Shown: piece by piece, positions 23,335 through 32,774 of the stretch
Layout of the letters: every line of letters starts with the position of its first letter
Numbering within the stretch: position 1 is the stretch's first letter
Origin: an uncultured Flavobacteriaceae bacterium
Lineage (GTDB): Bacteria > Bacteroidota > Bacteroidia > Flavobacteriales > Flavobacteriaceae
Assembly: GCA_947487895.1 (NCBI GenBank)
Contig: CANKYF010000015.1
Location: 1 to 64,000 of the forward strand
Direction: 5' to 3'
DNA length: 64,000 bases
Notes under the pieces: model-generated
Database searches by the model: none
What the model was told of the DNA's origin: nothing
Seen by the model: the letters and a program-made list of their open reading frames with translations, nothing else
Made by a program: the position numbers and the translations under genes

Positions 23335-24342
23335 ATGTATAACTCTAGAATAATAGGTCTTGGTAAGTATGTTCCTGAAAATGTAGTAACGAATGATGAT
23401 TTGTCTAAAATGATGGAAACTAATGATGCGTGGATTCAAGAGCGCACGGGTATCAAGGAAAGACGATGGATTGAAAAAGGGAGTGAAGATACCTCTGCTA
23501 CTATGGGAGCTAAAGCAGCTAAAATAGCTATAGAACGCGCAGGTTTAACCAATACAGATATAGATTTTATTGTATTTGCTACGTTAAGTCCAGATTATTA
23601 TTTTCCTGGTTGTGGTGTCCAGATTCAAGATATGTTAGACATGCCAACAATTGGCGCTTTAGATATTAGAAACCAGTGTTCTGGCTTTATATATGCGGTG
23701 TCTGTAGCAGACCAATTTATTAAAACAGGCATGTATAAAAATGTGTTAGTTATTGGTTCTGAATACCATTCTGGAGGTTTAGATAAAACAACAAGGGGTA
23801 GAGGTGTATCTGTAATTTTTGGCGATGGGTCAGGAGCCGCAGTTTTAAGTAGAACAGAAGATAATACGAAAGGAGTTTTGTCTTCGCATTTACATTCTGA
23901 AGGAAAACATGCTGAAGAATTAACTGTTTTGGGACCAAATATTAAAAAATGGGTGCCAGAAATTTTGGAAGCTAATGATCCTGAAGATACTTCTTATTAC
24001 CCGTATATGAATGGCCAATTTGTATTTAAACATGCAGTGGTACGTTTTAGTGAAGCCATTGTTGAAGGGTTACAAGCAAATAATTTACAGAAAGAGGATA
24101 TTGATATGTTAATACCGCATCAGGCAAACTTAAGAATATCTCAGTTTGTACAGAAAAAATTTGGCTTAAGAGATGATCAGGTATTTAATAATATTCAAAA
24201 ATATGGAAATACGACTGCAGCATCTGTAATTATTGCGTTAACGGAAGCTTGGGAAGAAGGCAAAATTAAAGAGGGTGATACTGTAGTTTTAGCTGCTTTT
24301 GGTAGTGGTTTTACTTGGGGTAGTGTTATTCTGAATTGGTAG
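23335..24342 (+). CDS. 3-oxoacyl-ACP synthase III family protein (FabH-like)
   Basis: The 335-residue thiolase-fold condensing enzyme has the KAS III triad visible as Cys115 (N-Q-C-S-G-F), His262 (I-P-H-Q-A-N) and Asn292 (Y-G-N-T-T-A-A-S). G-S-G-F-T-W-G closes the protein. FabH condenses acetyl-CoA with malonyl-ACP to start fatty acid synthesis. The usual flavobacterial fabH sits beside plsX and rpmF, which are not here. This is therefore probably a paralogue acting on other acyl chains, for example branched or aryl-polyene-like precursors. The next small gene begins 8 nt after its stop. Confidence 0.93.
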   Translation: MYNSRIIGLGKYVPENVVTNDDLSKMMETNDAWIQERTGIKERRWIEKGSEDTSATMGAKAAKIAIERAGLTNTDIDFIVFATLSPDYYFPGCGVQIQDMLDMPTIGALDIRNQCSGFIYAVSVADQFIKTGMYKNVLVIGSEYHSGGLDKTTRGRGVSVIFGDGSGAAVLSRTEDNTKGVLSSHLHSEGKHAEELTVLGPNIKKWVPEILEANDPEDTSYYPYMNGQFVFKHAVVRFSEAIVEGLQANNLQKEDIDMLIPHQANLRISQFVQKKFGLRDDQVFNNIQKYGNTTAASVIIALTEAWEEGKIKEGDTVVLAAFGSGFTWGSVILNW

Positions 24343-24350
24343 TATTTTCT

Positions 24351-24569
24351 ATGAAATATATTGTTATAAGTATTCTAGTGCTCTTATTTTGTTGGTTTCT
24401 ATATTGGGCTTATTTACCTGATTACAAAAGAAATCCAAAGGAGTTTTTGAGAGTTTTAATTGGAATGCCAATTGGGATGCTTTTAGCTGGAATTGGTTTT
24501 CGCGATTTAAATGAAAAAATTAGAGAATGGGCTGTTGGAAAAAAAGATTCTGATGAAAAGAAGGATTAG
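24351..24569 (+). CDS. Small one- or two-TM membrane protein
   Basis: The ATG at 24351 gives 72 residues. A TTG 15 nt upstream overlaps the previous gene and is unlikely to be the start. It has one clear membrane helix (about 3-21), a second weaker hydrophobic stretch around residues 35-50 (L-I-G-M-P-I-G-M-L-L-A-G-I-G), and a charged tail ending D-S-D-E-K-K-D. Spacing of 8 nt from the KAS III gene implies one transcript, ending at the terminator 44 nt downstream. No family is known to me. Confidence 0.7.
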   Translation: MKYIVISILVLLFCWFLYWAYLPDYKRNPKEFLRVLIGMPIGMLLAGIGFRDLNEKIREWAVGKKDSDEKKD

Positions 24570-24612
24570 TTCAACGCTTTACAATTTTCAAAACAAAGTT
24601 TCACTAATAAAT

Positions 24613-24651
24613 AAACCCTGAAATCAATATAAATTAATTTCAGGGTTTTTT
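24613..24651 (+). terminator. Terminator of the KAS III operon
   Basis: A 12-bp perfect stem AAACCCTGAAAT / ATTTCAGGGTTT (24613-24624 with 24637-24648) is followed by T residues. Confidence 0.88.
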
Positions 24652-24764
24652 AGCTATCAATCAATTCCCAACTAACACTAATGTGAAGAATCTTATTGTA
24701 TTAGACGTACAAAAAACTATTTTATTGCACTAATAGTTAGTATTTAACTCCTTTTTAACATAAA

Positions 24765-24795
24765 AAAAACTCGAAACATCTACTCCCGAGTTTTT
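24765..24795 (-). terminator. Hairpin in the convergent gap
   Basis: A 9-bp stem AAAAACTCG / CGAGTTTTT with a 13-nt loop has a T-run on the minus strand beyond it. It may serve as a second stop for transcription from the receptor gene. Confidence 0.5.
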
Positions 24796-24950
24796 CTTAC
24801 TAAATACACATCCTTTTACGAAATCTTTTTTTTCTGACTAACTAACCCAAATAATAACTTTCGTTGTGGTTAAATGTATATACTACGTTAACGTAAAAAT
24901 ATTGTGCTTATTGTGTGGTTATTAGTTTTTTTTGAAATTTTTTAAAAACA

Positions 24951-24980
24951 AAACCCCAAAGTTGTAAAACTCTGGGGTTT
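24951..24980 (-). terminator. Terminator of the TonB-type receptor gene
   Basis: On the minus strand, AAACCCCAGAGTT pairs with AACTTTGGGGTTT (one mismatch) and is followed by a T-rich tract, 65 nt after the stop. Confidence 0.75.
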
Positions 24981-25044
24981 CTTATTCAATAGCCTTACTT
25001 AACACTAACCATCAAATTATTATGCAGGCTACCAAATTTTATTT

Positions 25045-27534
25045 TTACAAGAAGCCGCCGCCTCCAGATTTTTCATTATTGTCTCTTCTTTTTCTTGATT
25101 TAGCACGGTATTTTCCGCCTCCAAATCTGTAATTTAAACTCACATTCCAAGTATTACTTTCCCAATTAAATTGACCGTTTTGTACAAATGGTCTTCTACC
25201 TTCAAACCTAAAATTTTGAGTGTTGAAAATATCGTTAAAGTTAAACGCAAAAGTGGCTCTATTATTTTCTAAGAAACTATAGCGCATACCTAAATTTACA
25301 AAGTACATTGGCTTAAGATCAAATTGTAAATTTCTGTTTTTACCTCTGTAGAAACCAAAGGCAGTAAATGTTAATTTTTTACTTAAACTAAAGTTGTTAA
25401 ACATTCTAAAATTCCATGCAACATTATCTACTTCTGTAGTATTAGTTTCAATATCTGAGATTGTAGCGTTTTCTATTAAAACACCGTCAGTAATATTTTC
25501 AGCTATACCTGTTTGTGTTTGGGAATATAAATCAAAACTACCATTTATAAACCACCATTTTGTAGGTCTATAATTTGTAGATAATTCAAACCCAAAAGCA
25601 GACGTATTATCAAAATTATCATGTGTTAATATGACACGTCCAGAAGTAACATCTGTTCTGTCTACTAATAACGCTCTATTGATTTCATCAGAAATAGCTC
25701 TATAAAATATCCCTGCTGTTACACTACCTTTTCTATCTTTTAAGTTTCTAGTATAATTTACTTCAACTGAATTTGTAAATTGAGGTATTAAGTTTTGATT
25801 ACCAAAAGAAGAAATTAAAGGGGTACTAAATTCTTTAATAGGATTTACTTGACCTATACCCGGTCTATCTACTCTTCTACTATAACTAAATTGATATGAG
25901 TTTTTTTCAGAAGGAGAATAGGTTATAAACAATGACGGATATACTTCAAAATAATCGTTATCGAAAGGTATGTCTGTAGTATTGTTAGTTAAAACATTTG
26001 TTTGTAATGCTAATGTTTCTACGTTTACACTTTCTGCTCTTAAACCCAGTTGATACGTCCATTTATCTATTTTTTTATTAAAATTCACATAAGCAGAATA
26101 AATATCTCTTGTATAATCAAAGTCTGTACTTGGTGTTGGCTCTAGGGCACCAGATTCAGTAAACGAATCTCCTGTTGATGAATATTTGATATTTGTGTTG
26201 AACAATCTTGCTTGTAGCCCTACTTCTAACTTCGTGTTTTCAGATAAAGGATTCACATAATCTAAGTTAATAGTCGTTCTTTTTCTATCTGTTTCGTTAA
26301 AATCTGTATAATCTCTTAAAGGTCCCATAAGCTGATCAAAGAATACAGGATTTTCACCGTCATAAATATTATGATCTACTTCTAATTCAATGTTTTCTCC
26401 TTCTTTGGCTAGATCTAATTTATAATCAAAGTTGTATTGTTGAGATGTGTTTTCACCAACATTATTAAAAATTTGGTCTTGATTAAAAACCGTATTATCA
26501 TAAAAAATAGCGTTGGTTCTAGCCAAAGTACTATTATCTGATACGTTTTGATTTGTAAAAACAGATACTGTATTCTTATCATTTAAATAAAAGTCTACAC
26601 CTACCTTAAATTGATGGTTTTCTCTTTTATCTAAAAATCTAAAAAACTGTTCAGAGTTGTTTTCTGGTCTGTTTACATTACCAAAATTTCTGTTTTTAGA
26701 AATATTGTTACTATAGTTGCCATAGAGGTTGAATTTTCCGTTTCTATAGTTCATGTTTAAAGAGCTATTAAACTTAGGGTTCACCTCATGACTGAGCCCT
26801 ACATTAAAGTTTCCATTAAATCCAACCATAGTATTTTTATGTAATACTATATTAATGATGCCACTCATACCTTCAGGATTATATTTTGCTGATGGGTTGG
26901 TGATTAGCTCAATAGATTTAATAGCTGTAGAAGGTATTTGTTTAAGTAATTGTGCTGTTGGAATGTTTGATAGTTTACCATCTACCATGACTCTAACATT
27001 TTGATTACCTCGCATGCTAATGTCTCCCGTTTGAGCATCAACATTTACAGAAGGAATACCTACCATTAATTGAGAAGCGGTACCTGTGGCTGCTAAGTCT
27101 TTACCAATGGTAATGACCTTTCTATCTACTTTTTGTTGAATGGTAGAAGTTTCTGCAATTACAGTTACTGCGTCTAAACTTTCCGCTTCTTCTTCTAAAT
27201 AAATATTACCTAAGTTAACTTTGTAATTACCTTTACCAATAGTAATGTCTTTATTATAGGTTTTATAACCAATATATTGAATACTTACAGTAATATTGCC
27301 TTCTGTTACTTTTTCAATAGAAAAGGTACCGTCTTCAAGAGTGATACCTCCAGTTAACGTTTCGTTGTTACTATTTTGAATAATAACATTTACATAAGGT
27401 AAGGGTTGTTTTAATTTTGCGTCTAAAACTTTTCCAAAGATTAATCCTTTTTTATCGGCATTAGTTTCAGGTGGGGTATGTGCTTTTGCAAAAAAAGAGA
27501 GCATTAAAAAGCACATGAAAAATACGTTTTTCAT
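25045..27534 (-). CDS. TonB-dependent receptor-like outer-membrane protein (OMP_b-brl_3)
   Basis: The 829-residue protein has a signal peptide (about 1-18, ending A-K-A-H). A carboxypeptidase-regulatory-like domain follows (about 27-113, I-F-G-K-V-L-D-A-K-L-K-Q-P-L-P-Y-V-N). Next is a plug domain (about 125-235, N-V-R-V-M-V-D-G-K) and the outer-membrane beta-barrel family 3 (about 370-805). It ends with a basic, glycine-rich tail, R-A-K-S-R-K-R-R ... G-G-G-G-F-L. The plug-plus-barrel layout indicates TonB-energised uptake or a signalling relative. There is no SusD partner, so it is not a polysaccharide-utilisation SusC. The ligand is unknown. Confidence 0.93.
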   Translation of the reverse strand: MKNVFFMCFLMLSFFAKAHTPPETNADKKGLIFGKVLDAKLKQPLPYVNVIIQNSNNETLTGGITLEDGTFSIEKVTEGNITVSIQYIGYKTYNKDITIGKGNYKVNLGNIYLEEEAESLDAVTVIAETSTIQQKVDRKVITIGKDLAATGTASQLMVGIPSVNVDAQTGDISMRGNQNVRVMVDGKLSNIPTAQLLKQIPSTAIKSIELITNPSAKYNPEGMSGIINIVLHKNTMVGFNGNFNVGLSHEVNPKFNSSLNMNYRNGKFNLYGNYSNNISKNRNFGNVNRPENNSEQFFRFLDKRENHQFKVGVDFYLNDKNTVSVFTNQNVSDNSTLARTNAIFYDNTVFNQDQIFNNVGENTSQQYNFDYKLDLAKEGENIELEVDHNIYDGENPVFFDQLMGPLRDYTDFNETDRKRTTINLDYVNPLSENTKLEVGLQARLFNTNIKYSSTGDSFTESGALEPTPSTDFDYTRDIYSAYVNFNKKIDKWTYQLGLRAESVNVETLALQTNVLTNNTTDIPFDNDYFEVYPSLFITYSPSEKNSYQFSYSRRVDRPGIGQVNPIKEFSTPLISSFGNQNLIPQFTNSVEVNYTRNLKDRKGSVTAGIFYRAISDEINRALLVDRTDVTSGRVILTHDNFDNTSAFGFELSTNYRPTKWWFINGSFDLYSQTQTGIAENITDGVLIENATISDIETNTTEVDNVAWNFRMFNNFSLSKKLTFTAFGFYRGKNRNLQFDLKPMYFVNLGMRYSFLENNRATFAFNFNDIFNTQNFRFEGRRPFVQNGQFNWESNTWNVSLNYRFGGGKYRAKSRKRRDNNEKSGGGGFL

Positions 27535-27634
27535 TTTGATGTTTTTTGATTGATTGAATTATTCGAGTTATAATTAAGACGCGAATAGAATGATTATGTT
27601 ACCAACTTTTTTAATCTTAACAACTTTTTAACAA

Positions 27635-27997
27635 ATGAGTAAAAAAACCTTAGTATTAGGAGCTTCAATAAAGCCAAATAGATATTCAAATTATGCTGTT
27701 CAAAGACTAGTAGCTCATAGTGTTGAAACTGTAGCGTTTGGATTGAGAAAAGGGACTATTTCAGGTGTTGAAATAGATACTAGTTTATTAAATTATGAAG
27801 ATATTCACACAGTAACCTTATATCTAAACCCAAAACGTCAAAAAGAATATTATAAGTATATCATTTCATTGAAACCTGAACGCGTTATTTTTAATCCAGG
27901 AACAGAAAATCCAGAATTCTATTCAATGTTAGAAGATAATAACATCTTTTTTGAAGAAGCATGTACGTTAGTCTTACTTTCTACGAATCAATATTAA
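27635..27997 (+). CDS. CoA-binding domain protein (YccU-like)
   Basis: The 120-residue single Rossmann-type CoA_binding_2 domain opens [20 protein letters not shown], the nucleotide-binding loop of the family. It continues through [10 protein letters not shown] to C-T-L-V-L-L. Related small proteins bind CoA, but the physiological role is not known. Its 3' end overlaps the convergent symporter gene by 24 bp. Confidence 0.9.
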   Translation: MSKKTLVLGASIKPNRYSNYAVQRLVAHSVETVAFGLRKGTISGVEIDTSLLNYEDIHTVTLYLNPKRQKEYYKYIISLKPERVIFNPGTENPEFYSMLEDNNIFFEEACTLVLLSTNQY

Positions 27998-29431
27998 ACC
28001 AATAAATGTTAGTAGACCATTTATAATTAGTATTTCAAACCCTATTTGATAGCCATTAAGTAAATCAACAGAATATTTATTTAATAAATACGATAGTATT
28101 GGAGCAATTATAGCTATAACCCATACATATTTATCTTTTAATTGGGCTTTTGTGAATATGCCAAAGGCAAATAATCCTAAAAGTGGACCATAAGTGTAAC
28201 CAGCTGCTTTAAATAACTCCCATATAACAGAGACATCTTTAAAAATAGCATCAAATAGAATAATTACAATTACAAGTACTACACTAATAAGCACATGTGT
28301 TTGCTTTCTAATTTTCTTTTGAATGTTTTTAGGCTTTTTGTCTAATTCAACAATGTCTATACAAAAGGAGGTTGTTAAAGATGTTAATGCAGAATCTGCA
28401 CTAGAATATGCTGCAGCAATTAAACCTAATAGGAAGAACGAAGACGTTACAATTCCAATTTCGGGTAGCATGGCAATAGTAGGGAATAAATCGTCTTTCT
28501 TGGCCGTGATACCATGTTGATTAGCATATTGAGTTAATAACAAACCTAATACAAGGAATAGAATATTCACAAAAATTAATACCACACTAAAGGAAATCAT
28601 ATTCTTTTGGGCTTCTTTTAAGTTTTTACAAGTCAGGTTTTTTTGCATCATGTCTTGATCTAACCCTGTCATAGTAATAGTTATAAACATACCTGCTAAG
28701 AAGCTTTTAATGAAATATTGAGAATCTTTAAAATCTTCAAAGAAAAAGACTTTACTCATTGTGCTTTCTTTTACATTGCTATAAATATCAGATACACCAT
28801 GTAAATCCAATGCAGAAGCTAGAAATACAATAGTAACTACTACTGAAATTAACATGAAAAGTGTTTGTAAAGTATCCGTAAAAATGATGGTTTTAATACC
28901 TCCTTTAAAAGTATATAGCCAAATAAGTGCTATTGTTATAATTACTGTTACAGAAAAAGGAATGCTACAGTCAAAAATCTTAAATTTATCGAAAACCAAT
29001 AACTGGAGTACTTTAGCAACTAAAAACAACCTGAAAGAAGCGCCAACTATCCTAGAAATTAAAAAGGCTACAGAACCGGTTTTATAACTTACAGTTCCAA
29101 ATCTATCTCTTAAGTAAGTATAAATAGAAGTTAGATTTAATTTGTAGTAGATAGGAAGTAATACGTAAGCAATAACTAAATACCCAAAAAAATAGCCAAA
29201 CACTACCTGTAAATACCCAAATTGTTTTGCTTCAATAGCACCTGGAACAGAAATAAAGGTTACCCCAGAAAGCGAAGCACCTATCATTCCAAAAGCTACT
29301 AAATACCAAGGTGCAGACTTGTTGGCTTTAAAAAAAGCATCATTACTATCTTCTTTTCCAGTAAAATATGAGATTAAAATTAAAACCACAAAATAGGCAA
29401 CTATAAGAAGAAGTATTTGAGTAGCAGTCAT
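27974..29431 (-). CDS. Sodium:solute symporter (SSS family)
   Basis: The protein has 485 residues from ATG 29431. An in-frame extension of 38 codons upstream is polar-to-aromatic and precedes the first membrane helix without family similarity, so I reject it. About 13 membrane helices of the LeuT-like SSS fold are visible, with [13 protein letters not shown] near the first unwound helix and [14 protein letters not shown] in TM8-9, the Na+-site region. It imports an unidentified organic solute with Na+. The recR gene is divergent, with 116 bp between starts. Confidence 0.93.
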   Translation of the reverse strand: MTATQILLLIVAYFVVLILISYFTGKEDSNDAFFKANKSAPWYLVAFGMIGASLSGVTFISVPGAIEAKQFGYLQVVFGYFFGYLVIAYVLLPIYYKLNLTSIYTYLRDRFGTVSYKTGSVAFLISRIVGASFRLFLVAKVLQLLVFDKFKIFDCSIPFSVTVIITIALIWLYTFKGGIKTIIFTDTLQTLFMLISVVVTIVFLASALDLHGVSDIYSNVKESTMSKVFFFEDFKDSQYFIKSFLAGMFITITMTGLDQDMMQKNLTCKNLKEAQKNMISFSVVLIFVNILFLVLGLLLTQYANQHGITAKKDDLFPTIAMLPEIGIVTSSFFLLGLIAAAYSSADSALTSLTTSFCIDIVELDKKPKNIQKKIRKQTHVLISVVLVIVIILFDAIFKDVSVIWELFKAAGYTYGPLLGLFAFGIFTKAQLKDKYVWVIAIIAPILSYLLNKYSVDLLNGYQIGFEILIINGLLTFIGLILIRRK

Positions 29432-29547
29432 ATAGCATTGAGTTAGGTTTTCAAAATACAAATTAATAATTTCATAAGCTAAATTCTCATAAAAAGTGGG
29501 TGAAAACCGTACATATTTAATTAATAATATATTGTAATTTCGCAATT

Positions 29548-30165
29548 ATGGAGTTTTCTTCTAAATTATTAGAAAGAGCAGTTAATGAAATGTCTCAATT
29601 ACCTGGAATTGGTAAACGAACTGCTTTACGTTTAGTTTTGCATATGTTACGACAACCCAAAGAGCAAACACAAGCTTTAAGTGAAGCTTTGCAAGACATG
29701 CGCAATGATATTAAGTTTTGTAAGTCTTGCCATAATATTAGTGATGTTGAATTATGTGAAATATGTTCTGCACATAACAGAAATGATAAAATAGTTTGTG
29801 TTGTAGAAGATATTAGAGATGTAATGGCCATAGAAAATACTAGCTCATTTAAAGGTTTGTATCATGTGTTAGGTGGAAAAATTTCTCCTATGGATGGTAT
29901 CGGTCCACACGATTTAAATATTGAAACCTTGGTAAATAAGGTGAAAGAAGGCAAGGTAAAAGAACTTATTTTTGCATTGAGTTCTACTATGGAAGGCGAT
30001 ACAACCAACTTTTATATATATAAACAAATTCAAGATTATAATGTTGAAACTTCCACTATAGCCCGAGGGATTTCAGTTGGAGATGAATTAGAATATGCCG
30101 ATGAAATTACACTTGGTAGAAGCATTGTTAATAGAATACCTTTTGAATCTTCCTTAAAATTATAG
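29548..30165 (+). CDS. recR: Recombination mediator RecR
   Basis: The 205-residue protein has an N-terminal helix-hairpin-helix ([13 protein letters not shown]), a C4 zinc finger (C-K-S-C ... C-E-I-C, residues about 54-71), a Toprim domain (V-V-E-D-I-R-D-V) and a C-terminal Walker-B-like region. RecR works with RecO/RecF to load RecA at gaps. A glycosyltransferase gene follows after only 9 nt, so the two may share a transcript. Confidence 0.97.
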   Translation: MEFSSKLLERAVNEMSQLPGIGKRTALRLVLHMLRQPKEQTQALSEALQDMRNDIKFCKSCHNISDVELCEICSAHNRNDKIVCVVEDIRDVMAIENTSSFKGLYHVLGGKISPMDGIGPHDLNIETLVNKVKEGKVKELIFALSSTMEGDTTNFYIYKQIQDYNVETSTIARGISVGDELEYADEITLGRSIVNRIPFESSLKL

Positions 30166-30174
30166 TACTATATA

Positions 30175-31272
30175 TTGACGCTCTCAGTAATCATATTAAA
30201 TTATAACGTTAAATACTTTTTAGAACTTTGTCTAAAAAGTGTTCAAGCTGCTATAAAAGATATTGATGCAGAAATTATTGTAGTAGACAATAATTCTAAA
30301 GACGAAAGTTGTCAAATGGTTACAGATCTGTTCCCAAGTGTAAAACTTATTGAGAACAAAGAAAATTTAGGGTTCTCAAAAGGAAATAATATTGGTGTAA
30401 AACTGGCTAAAGGGCAGTATATCTGTATTTTGAATCCAGATACTGTTGTGGCAGAAGATACGTTTTCTAAATTATTAGAATTTTGTACAGATAAAGATGA
30501 CTTAGGAGCTGTTGGGTGTAAGTTAATAAATGGGAATGGCAATTTTTTACCAGAAAGTAAACGTAATGTACCTTTAGTGAAGGCAGCGTTTAAAAAAATG
30601 ATTGGAAATTCAGAATCGTATTATGCCAATCATTTAAAAGAAAATGAAGTAGGAGAAGTTGATGTTCTAGTTGGAGCATTTATGTTTATGAAAAAACATG
30701 CTTACGAAAAAGTAGGTGGTTTTGATGAAGACTATTTTATGTATGGAGAAGATATAGATTTATCATACAGTCTTTTAAAAGCCAATTATAAAAATTATTA
30801 CTTTGGAAAAAGTACAGTAATTCATTTTAAAGGGGAAAGTACTCTAAGGGATAAACAATATGCAAAACGTTTTTATGGAGCTATGCAGATTTTTTATAAA
30901 AAGCATTTTAAACAAAATGTTTTATTTGATGCATTGGTTTGGTTTGGGATAAAATTTGCATACGTACTCAGGAAAGCTTCAAAACATAAACTTAAGAGCG
31001 TAAATAGATTTATTCTTGTTTCAAATAACAAGGTTGGAGGTCTTGAAACACTCTCTAATAAAAAAATACATTTAGATAAAAATATAAAAGGTTATGAAGA
31101 GGCAGATGAATTAATTTTAGATGCTAATTTTTTAACCTACAAAAAGATAATTTCTTTTATTGAAGAGGAATCTAAAAAAAATAAGGTAACATTTAAAATA
31201 TTACCAAATAATGCTAAGTTTATTATAGGTAGTGATGATGCAGTTAGTAGAGGAGAAGTATTTCAGTTCTAA
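30175..31272 (+). CDS. Glycosyltransferase family 2
   Basis: The 365-residue protein has an N-terminal GT-A domain: S-V-I-I-L-N-Y-N, V-V-D-N-N-S-K-D-E, I-L-N-P-D-T-V (DXD-like), and the acceptor region G-G-F-D-E-D-Y-F-M-Y-G-E-D-I-D-L. The start is a TTG at 30175, as the family's first strand begins at once (T-L-S-V-I-I-L) and no ATG is available. A C-terminal extension of about 80 residues after the GT domain is typical of flavobacterial members. It probably adds a sugar to an envelope glycan from the cytoplasmic side. It is 9 nt behind recR. Confidence 0.92.
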   Translation: MTLSVIILNYNVKYFLELCLKSVQAAIKDIDAEIIVVDNNSKDESCQMVTDLFPSVKLIENKENLGFSKGNNIGVKLAKGQYICILNPDTVVAEDTFSKLLEFCTDKDDLGAVGCKLINGNGNFLPESKRNVPLVKAAFKKMIGNSESYYANHLKENEVGEVDVLVGAFMFMKKHAYEKVGGFDEDYFMYGEDIDLSYSLLKANYKNYYFGKSTVIHFKGESTLRDKQYAKRFYGAMQIFYKKHFKQNVLFDALVWFGIKFAYVLRKASKHKLKSVNRFILVSNNKVGGLETLSNKKIHLDKNIKGYEEADELILDANFLTYKKIISFIEEESKKNKVTFKILPNNAKFIIGSDDAVSRGEVFQF

Positions 31273-31316
31273 GCTAATTTGCTGTTAAATATCTAAATAA
31301 ATCAGTGTTTTTTAAT

Positions 31317-31324
31317 TAATTTTG
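31317..31324 (+). promoter_or_regulatory. Candidate -7 box of the E2 gene
   Basis: TAATTTTG matches TAnnTTTG and lies 37 nt before the ATG at 31362. No TTG is found at the preferred distance. Confidence 0.4.
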
Positions 31325-31361
31325 CAAACTAAAACAGAAAAACAACATTTACATTAAAAAT

Positions 31362-32678
31362 ATGGCAAAGTTTGAGCTTAAATTACCCAAAATGGGAGAA
31401 AGTGTTGCAGAAGCAACAATAACATCTTGGTTAAAAGAAGTTGGAGAAACTATTGAAATGGATGAGCCTATTGTAGAAATTGCTACCGATAAGGTAGATA
31501 GTGAAGTGCCTAGTGAAGTAGACGGTGTATTGGTTGAACGATTTTTTAATGTAGATGATGTTGTACAAGTTGGAGAGGTCATTGCCGTAATTGAAATTGA
31601 CGGAAAAGATATTCCAAAAGAAGAAGAGGAAGCAGATGTTGAGGTTAAAGAAGAAGCTGTAGAACAAATAGAACAATCTATTACCATTGCAAAAGAAGTT
31701 GTAACTCCTGTAATTTCTAATGGAGACAGATTCTATTCGCCATTAGTAAAAAATATTGCAAAAAAAGAAGGAATAACTCAAGAAGAATTAGATGCAATTC
31801 CTGGAACAGGAAAAGATGGTAGAGTTACCAAAAATGATATTCTAGGGTATCTAGAAAATAGAGAAGGTAAAACTTTAGGACAGAACATTGTTAAGCAAGA
31901 AGCTCCAATTGAATCTAAAAAAGAAGAAAAAGCAAAAGCTGCACCTAAGGAAATAGTAATTTCTAATGGTGAAGATGAAATCATAGAAATGTCGCGCATG
32001 GGTAAACTCATAGCGCATCATATGAAAGAATCTCTTCAAACTTCTGCTCATGTTCAAAGTTTTATCGAGGCAGATGTAACTAATGTTTGGAATTGGAGAA
32101 ATAAGATTAAAAATGATTTTCAAAAGCGAGAAGGTGAAAAATTAACTTTCACACCAATATTTATGGAAGTTATCGCGAAATCGCTTAGAGATTATCCAAT
32201 GATGAATATTTCGGTTCAAGGAGATTCAATCATTAAAAAGAAAGATATTAATCTGGGTATGGCAACAGCTCTACCAGATGGTAACCTAATTGTTCCAGTA
32301 ATAAAAAACGCAGATCAACTTAATTTAGTTGGTATGGTTAAAAAAGTGAATGATTTAGCTAATAGAGCAAGAGAGAACAAATTAAACCCAGATGATGTTC
32401 AAGAAGGCACTTATACTGTAACTAATGTGGGCTCTTTTGGAAGCATAATGGGAACTCCAATTATTAATCAACCGCAGGTAGGTATTTTAGCGTTAGGAGC
32501 CATTAGAAAAGTACCTGCTGTTATTGAAACACCAGAAGGTGATTTTATAGGTATACGTTATAAGATGTTCTTATCGCACTCTTATGATCATAGAGTGGTG
32601 AATGGCGCTTTAGGTGGTATGTTTGTTAAAGCAGTTAAAGATTACTTAGAAGCGTGGGAAGTAAATAGAGAAATTTAA
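31362..32678 (+). CDS. 2-oxo acid dehydrogenase E2 component (dihydrolipoyl acyltransferase)
   Basis: The 438-residue protein has an N-terminal lipoyl domain (about 1-78) with the lipoylated Lys44 in A-T-D-K-V-D-S. An acidic linker follows, then a peripheral-subunit-binding domain (about 124-164, S-P-L-V-K-N-I-A ... G-R-V-T-K-N-D-I) and the catalytic acyltransferase domain (about 200-435). The active-site motif reads D-H-R-V-V-N-G, with Asn where most E2 enzymes have Asp. It is likely the E2 of a branched-chain or 2-oxo acid complex. E1 and E3 are not in the window, and the gene is alone, closed by a terminator. Confidence 0.93.
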   Translation: MAKFELKLPKMGESVAEATITSWLKEVGETIEMDEPIVEIATDKVDSEVPSEVDGVLVERFFNVDDVVQVGEVIAVIEIDGKDIPKEEEEADVEVKEEAVEQIEQSITIAKEVVTPVISNGDRFYSPLVKNIAKKEGITQEELDAIPGTGKDGRVTKNDILGYLENREGKTLGQNIVKQEAPIESKKEEKAKAAPKEIVISNGEDEIIEMSRMGKLIAHHMKESLQTSAHVQSFIEADVTNVWNWRNKIKNDFQKREGEKLTFTPIFMEVIAKSLRDYPMMNISVQGDSIIKKKDINLGMATALPDGNLIVPVIKNADQLNLVGMVKKVNDLANRARENKLNPDDVQEGTYTVTNVGSFGSIMGTPIINQPQVGILALGAIRKVPAVIETPEGDFIGIRYKMFLSHSYDHRVVNGALGGMFVKAVKDYLEAWEVNREI

Positions 32679-32697
32679 TATTTCAAAATAAATGTGT

Positions 32698-32730
32698 AAA
32701 AACCCAATCATTAATGTGGTTGGGTTTTTC
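32698..32730 (+). terminator. Terminator of the E2 gene
   Basis: AAAAACCCAATCA pairs with TGGTTGGGTTTTT (one G-U pair), followed by TC and more T residues, 20 nt after the stop. A TATTTTTG box at 32731-32738 directly behind it could be the promoter of the next gene. Confidence 0.85.
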
Positions 32731-32774
32731 TATTTTTGCATGATTCAGCTTAAATACTAATAAATAAAAAATTT

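Larger units (their letters stand above)
24570..25044. other. 475-bp convergent intergenic region with three hairpins
   Basis: No reading frame is supported. It contains the terminator of the KAS III operon (24613-24651), a middle hairpin AAAAACTCG / CGAGTTTTT (24765-24773 with 24787-24795) and the terminator of the TonB-type receptor gene (24951-24980). Confidence 0.75.

Noticed and set aside
29432-29545. 38-residue N-terminal extension of the sodium symporter
   Set aside because: It lies in the divergent promoter region with recR, and the conserved first helix begins right after the internal ATG.
31349-32123. Several antisense frames across the E2 gene
   Set aside because: They have Ser/Thr- or Phe-rich low-complexity translations, no start context, and lie entirely over a well-supported gene.
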